Assembly (NCBI GenBank): GCA_027049035.1
Contig: JALTVI010000024.1
Location: forward strand, 21,982-85,981
DNA length: 64,000 nucleotides
From: Sulfurovum sp.
GTDB taxonomy: Bacteria > Campylobacterota > Campylobacteria > Campylobacterales > Sulfurovaceae
Direction: 5' to 3'
The translations under genes and the position numbers were made by a program. Shown here in pieces: positions 61,437 through 64,000 of the stretch. Below the pieces are notes generated by a model. The model had not been told where the DNA came from and ran no database searches. It was given only the letters and a program-made list of their open reading frames with translations. Numbering within the stretch: the stretch's first letter is position 1; every line of letters starts with the position of its first letter.

Positions 61437-61650
61437 TCGGTTCCGCCTCGTCATAAACGATCTCGCACTCTTCGTTCATACGAGCGCAAAGCTTCTGCTG
61501 GCAGCAGTCGCACAGGAAGCGATAATTTTGCATATCATAGTGGATCGTATCACCCTCGTTGAGGTCTGCGTAGCACTCGCCGCAGACATTGGTGACACGC
61601 AGCAGAATATCTTTGGTGGCAACTTGTGTGACAAAACAGGCACTGCTCAT
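61423..61650 (-). CDS. Small cysteine-rich (zinc-ribbon-like) protein
   Basis: A 75-residue protein of unknown function. CGEC and CDCC/C pairs (VCGECYADL and FLCDCCQQKLC) suggest a single zinc ribbon; other cysteines are near both ends. Its ATG overlaps the stop of the upstream TPR gene (ATGA), so they are coupled. Its last codons LFC and stop lie inside a perfect hairpin. Confidence 0.65.
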   Translation of the reverse strand: MSSACFVTQVATKDILLRVTNVCGECYADLNEGDTIHYDMQNYRFLCDCCQQKLCARMNEECEIVYDEAEPTLFC

Positions 61651-62288
61651 TGTTTCTCCTCCAGCTCTTCGATCATCTTTTTCGCCTCCTCGATTTCAGG
61701 GTCAAACTCGTAGGCCTTTTTGTAATTGTCAAGCGCTTCATCATAGCGCTTCATATCATAAAGTGTATTGGCGTAGTTGAAGTAGTGCGGCGCATACTCT
61801 CCATCCAGCTCGATCGCCTTTTGGTGGTAATGCAGTGCAGCTTCATCCTCTCCCAGTTTATGCAGGGTATTGGCCAGCGAATCGTGGGCGATGTCGTCGT
61901 TGGGGTCAAGTGAGAGTATCTTCTCGTACACTTTCTTTGCCTCATCATACTCTCTGTCCTCAAGATAGAGGTACCCCTCTCGGCGCAGCGCTTCGATGTT
62001 GTTCTCATCCAGAATCAACGCACTCTGTACCGCTTTGCGTGCCTCAAGCAGGTCACCCTTGCCGATCGCTTCATCGGCCATTTCTATAAGCTGCTCGATG
62101 CGTGAGACTTCCTGTTTTGGTTTTGCGAAGACCTTGTCGGGACGGTTGATACCGCCGATGCGGTCATCAGGCACTTTCGCTTCATAGTCGACGCCGCGCT
62201 TTGGGTAGTTCCCTGAAAAAAGCTGTTTGAAGAAGAGGTAGAAGATCCCGCCTGCAACAATCAGTAAAAAGAGTTGAAAAGTTGTCAT
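61647..62288 (-). CDS. Membrane-anchored TPR protein
   Basis: A 213-residue protein: N-terminal membrane helix (~4-22, FQLFLLIVAGGIFYLFF), a linker with EAKVPDDRIGGINRPDKVF, and three to four TPR units from ~65 to 205 (EYDEAKKVYEKILSLDPNDD, EDEAALHYHQKAIELDGEYA, RYDEALDNYKKAYEFDPEIE). It likely acts as a protein-interaction scaffold at the inner membrane. It is first in a two-gene operon with the Cys-rich protein. Confidence 0.75.
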   Translation of the reverse strand: MTTFQLFLLIVAGGIFYLFFKQLFSGNYPKRGVDYEAKVPDDRIGGINRPDKVFAKPKQEVSRIEQLIEMADEAIGKGDLLEARKAVQSALILDENNIEALRREGYLYLEDREYDEAKKVYEKILSLDPNDDIAHDSLANTLHKLGEDEAALHYHQKAIELDGEYAPHYFNYANTLYDMKRYDEALDNYKKAYEFDPEIEEAKKMIEELEEKQ

Positions 62289-62349
62289 AGATGCTCCAAA
62301 GTTGAATGCCGAATCATAGAATAATCCACCTTAAAGGACAAAAAAACGC

Positions 62350-63153
62350 CTACCAGCCCTCAGCAAGATCGATCACGCTGTATCCTGCCCCTTGACGCTT
62401 TGCAAAGAGCTTCTCGAACGCCTCGACAGTGGGTGCGGTTTCAAACCCCTGCTGCACAATCTTGCCGGCTTTTGAGAAGAGTACAATCCAGCGTCCCAGT
62501 GTGTACTCGATGTTGGTAATGCTGTATCCCTCTTTCCAGTAGCTGTCGATCATTTTTGACGCAGCGTACCATGTCGACCGTACCCCAAGCGCCTGCGTAC
62601 GGTAATCGGTATGTTTGGCAAAGATTCCCACATAGTGCCCCTCTCCATACTCAAAGTCGACCATATCGTACCCCGCTTTCCAGCGTGCGTTCACCGCGCG
62701 GATAAAATCGTCACGTTTGGCTCGTGCCTCATACGCCTGATTTCCGTAACCGGTGCCTTTTTCAAAAAAGACGATCCACTCCGCCAACCCGTGCTCGATG
62801 TTGGTAATAAAATATCCCTCTTTCCAATATTGGTCTACAATCTCATCTATCGCTTCCCACCTGGAGGCCACCACATAGGTCTGGTGACTCTTCGGGTTCG
62901 CTTTGCCGAATACACCAAGCCAGTGCCCGTTGCCATACTTCATCTCGACAAGATCATGTCCTGTCTGCCACTGCTTTCTAATAACTTTTCGGAAATTTTT
63001 AAGATCCATAGTGCTTTTAATGGTCTCTATCTTGTCCACTTTTTCAAACACACCTATATATTTGTAACGCGAAGCATTATACTTTGCATCGATCGCCATT
63101 GCAGAAACTGTCATTACCAACAGTACCAAAATACTTAAGCGTTTTTTTTGCAT
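62350..63153 (-). CDS. Exported protein with alternating ~48-residue W/G-Y repeats
   Basis: A 267-residue secreted protein (signal peptide MQKKRLSILVLLVMTVSAMA). Its body is four and a half repeats of ~48 residues in an A-B-A-B-A order. A units end in GHWLGVFGK or GHYVGIFAK; B units contain YWKEGYFITNIEHG or YWKEGYSITNIEYT and end AEWIVFFEK or GRWIVLFSK. The pattern recalls DUF7477-type repeats found in diverse proteins including plant kinases; the function is unknown. It starts 3 bp after the preceding small gene's stop, whose end supplies AAAGGAT as ribosome site. Confidence 0.65.
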   Translation of the reverse strand: MQKKRLSILVLLVMTVSAMAIDAKYNASRYKYIGVFEKVDKIETIKSTMDLKNFRKVIRKQWQTGHDLVEMKYGNGHWLGVFGKANPKSHQTYVVASRWEAIDEIVDQYWKEGYFITNIEHGLAEWIVFFEKGTGYGNQAYEARAKRDDFIRAVNARWKAGYDMVDFEYGEGHYVGIFAKHTDYRTQALGVRSTWYAASKMIDSYWKEGYSITNIEYTLGRWIVLFSKAGKIVQQGFETAPTVEAFEKLFAKRQGAGYSVIDLAEGW

Positions 63154-63156
63154 CTT

Positions 63157-63423
63157 CTATCCTTTCAACTGTGCAGCAATCGAAGCAGCGAGATTATCCA
63201 TCTCTTCCCGCGTATTGTAAATAAAACTGTGCTTTTCATTCTCGCCGATATAGACAAATATGCCATACCCTACAATCTCTACTTTCTCTTTCCCCTCCAC
63301 ATCGAGCCACTCCAGACTCACCTGTGTCGTTTCATCCTCATAGCCTGTCTTGATGATTGCAGCAGGATACAGCTGCGTCATTTCCCGTGTCTCAAATTCT
63401 TTGTCTTCTATGCATATTTTCAT
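63157..63423 (-). CDS. Hypothetical protein, 88 residues
   Basis: I start it at MKICIEDKEFETREM (63423); the longer upstream frame reads back through the divergent promoter. A small acidic beta-rich cytoplasmic protein (LEWLDVEGKEKVEIVGYGIF) with a C-terminal helix (TREEMDNLAASIAAQLKG). No known family recognised. It heads a two-gene unit with the repeat protein. Confidence 0.55.
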   Translation of the reverse strand: MKICIEDKEFETREMTQLYPAAIIKTGYEDETTQVSLEWLDVEGKEKVEIVGYGIFVYIGENEKHSFIYNTREEMDNLAASIAAQLKG

Positions 63424-63436
63424 AGTATGATTATAG

Positions 63437-63442
63437 TATAAT
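63437..63442 (+). promoter_or_regulatory. -10 box of yqeY, overlapping a divergent -10
   Basis: TATAAT (63437-63442) 27 bp before yqeY; the minus-strand TATAAT at 63430-63435 serves the divergent small gene. Both lie in a 45-bp gap. Confidence 0.5.
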
Positions 63443-63468
63443 CGCATTAAATTACACGAGGATACATT

Positions 63469-63912
63469 ATGAGTCTGAAAGAACAAATCAAAAACGATAT
63501 CAAAGAAGCAATGCGCGCCAAAGATACAGCAAAGCGCGACACACTCAGAAATATTAACGCAGCCATCAAACAGATTGAAGTCGATGAGAGAAGAGAGCTC
63601 AGCGATGCTGATGTAGAAGCAATACTGATGAAGTATGCCAAACAACGTGAAGATGCCAAAGCACAGTTCGCTGATGCCGGACGTGACGACTTAGTCGCCA
63701 AAGAGGAAGCCGAACTTGACATTGTCAAAAGCTACCTGCCTGAACCCCTCAGCGAAGCAGAGCTTGAAAGTATCATCAAAGAGATCATTGCGGAAACCGG
63801 TGCAGAGAGTATGAAAGATATGGGCAAGGTAATGGGTGCAGCCAAAGCGAAGGTTGGCAGCCGTGCGGACGGGGGTACGATTTCGAAGATGGTAAAAACG
63901 TTACTATCCTAG
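63469..63912 (+). CDS. yqeY: YqeY/GatB-domain protein
   Basis: A 147-residue YqeY-family protein related to the tRNA-binding tail domain of the amidotransferase subunit GatB. Features are SLKEQIKNDIKEAMRAKD, RDTLRNINAAIKQIEVDER, SYLPEPLSEAELE and the C-terminal MGKVMGAAKAKVGSRADGG. Its role is probably tRNA- or amidotransferase-related but unproven. Confidence 0.92.
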   Translation: MSLKEQIKNDIKEAMRAKDTAKRDTLRNINAAIKQIEVDERRELSDADVEAILMKYAKQREDAKAQFADAGRDDLVAKEEAELDIVKSYLPEPLSEAELESIIKEIIAETGAESMKDMGKVMGAAKAKVGSRADGGTISKMVKTLLS

Positions 63913-63930
63913 AATTTCCAAAATATACAA

Positions 63931-63964
63931 AGCAGGAAGATGTCACTATCTTCCTGCTTCTTTT
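63931..63964 (+). terminator. Intrinsic terminator of yqeY
   Basis: AGCAGGAAGAT-GTCACT-ATCTTCCTGCT, an 11-bp stem followed by TCTTTT. Confidence 0.85.
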
Positions 63965-64000
63965 CAGTGCTTGCCCGGCTCTATAGAGGCACCTCGTCTC

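Noticed and set aside
63428..63444. TGATTA-TAGTA-TAATCG, an 11/12 match to the nitrogen palindrome
   Set aside because: It is made by two overlapping divergent TATAAT boxes of yqeY and the neighbouring small gene, neither linked to nitrogen, and it overlaps the promoters rather than lying 41 bp upstream.

Overview
The window looks like a chromosomal segment of a chemolithoautotrophic Campylobacterota (Epsilonproteobacteria) bacterium, most likely Sulfurovum-like. The reasons are GyrA with Thr86/Tyr125 in Campylobacter-type spacing, HslV carrying a short N-terminal propeptide, the rplI-hslV-hslU-era order leading into an MSHA/Cts-type secretion operon, a sulfite/sulfane dehydrogenase with a small cytochrome c, and tandem amt-glnK pairs. 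This is inference from gene content; no 16S rRNA or tRNA gene was seen.

Layout. 1-13.2 kb: 5' part of gyrA, a thioredoxin, selO, yebC, an ABC-F ATPase, a sulfite/sulfane dehydrogenase pair, arsC, a PAS-GGDEF-EAL protein and a lolA operon. 13.3-22.2 kb: secA-lolC, a giant AsmA-like protein, mltG and a globin-coupled EAL protein. 22.2-32.4 kb: a nitrate assimilation cluster with a PP2C/Ser-Thr kinase fusion, narK, nirA, a fused DmsB-DmsC-type electron-transfer subunit and a NarB-type nitrate reductase. 32.4-35 kb: thiI and an orphan DUF234 nuclease-like protein. 35-40.1 kb: a reduced NtrC-like/NtrB-like pair followed by amt-glnK-amt-glnK. 40.1-42.5 kb: yigZ, hemH, kdsB. 42.5-54.8 kb: one long leftward block, rplI-hslV-hslU-era-mshIJKLMNEG. 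54.9-64 kb: prlC, argG, a thioredoxin, pdxJ, pdxA, a TPR operon, a repeat protein and yqeY.

How it works together. Nitrate enters by NarK, is reduced to nitrite by NarB fed by the membrane-anchored iron-sulfur/DmsC fusion, and to ammonium by NirA. Two Amt transporters with two nearly identical PII proteins handle ammonium. A 17-bp palindrome, TGATTA-N5-TAATCA, lies before narK, nirA, the NtrC-like regulator gene, amt1 and amt2. At narK, nirA and amt1 its centre is 41-42 bp upstream of a TATAAT box. This suggests a compact sigma70-type nitrogen regulon run by the degenerate NtrBC-like pair.

Main unexpected structure. (1) Four copies of an 89-91 nt element with five nested helices that covary between copies, each followed by a second AT-rich hairpin. 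(2) Many short tandem repeats, all of period 7 but unrelated sequence, sitting directly after stop codons and beside palindromic elements, with one inserted in frame in pdxA. (3) A NirA whose last ~80 residues resemble the C-lobe of the Ser/Thr kinase encoded nearby. (4) The nitrogen operator described above. All comparisons were made by eye, without database searches.
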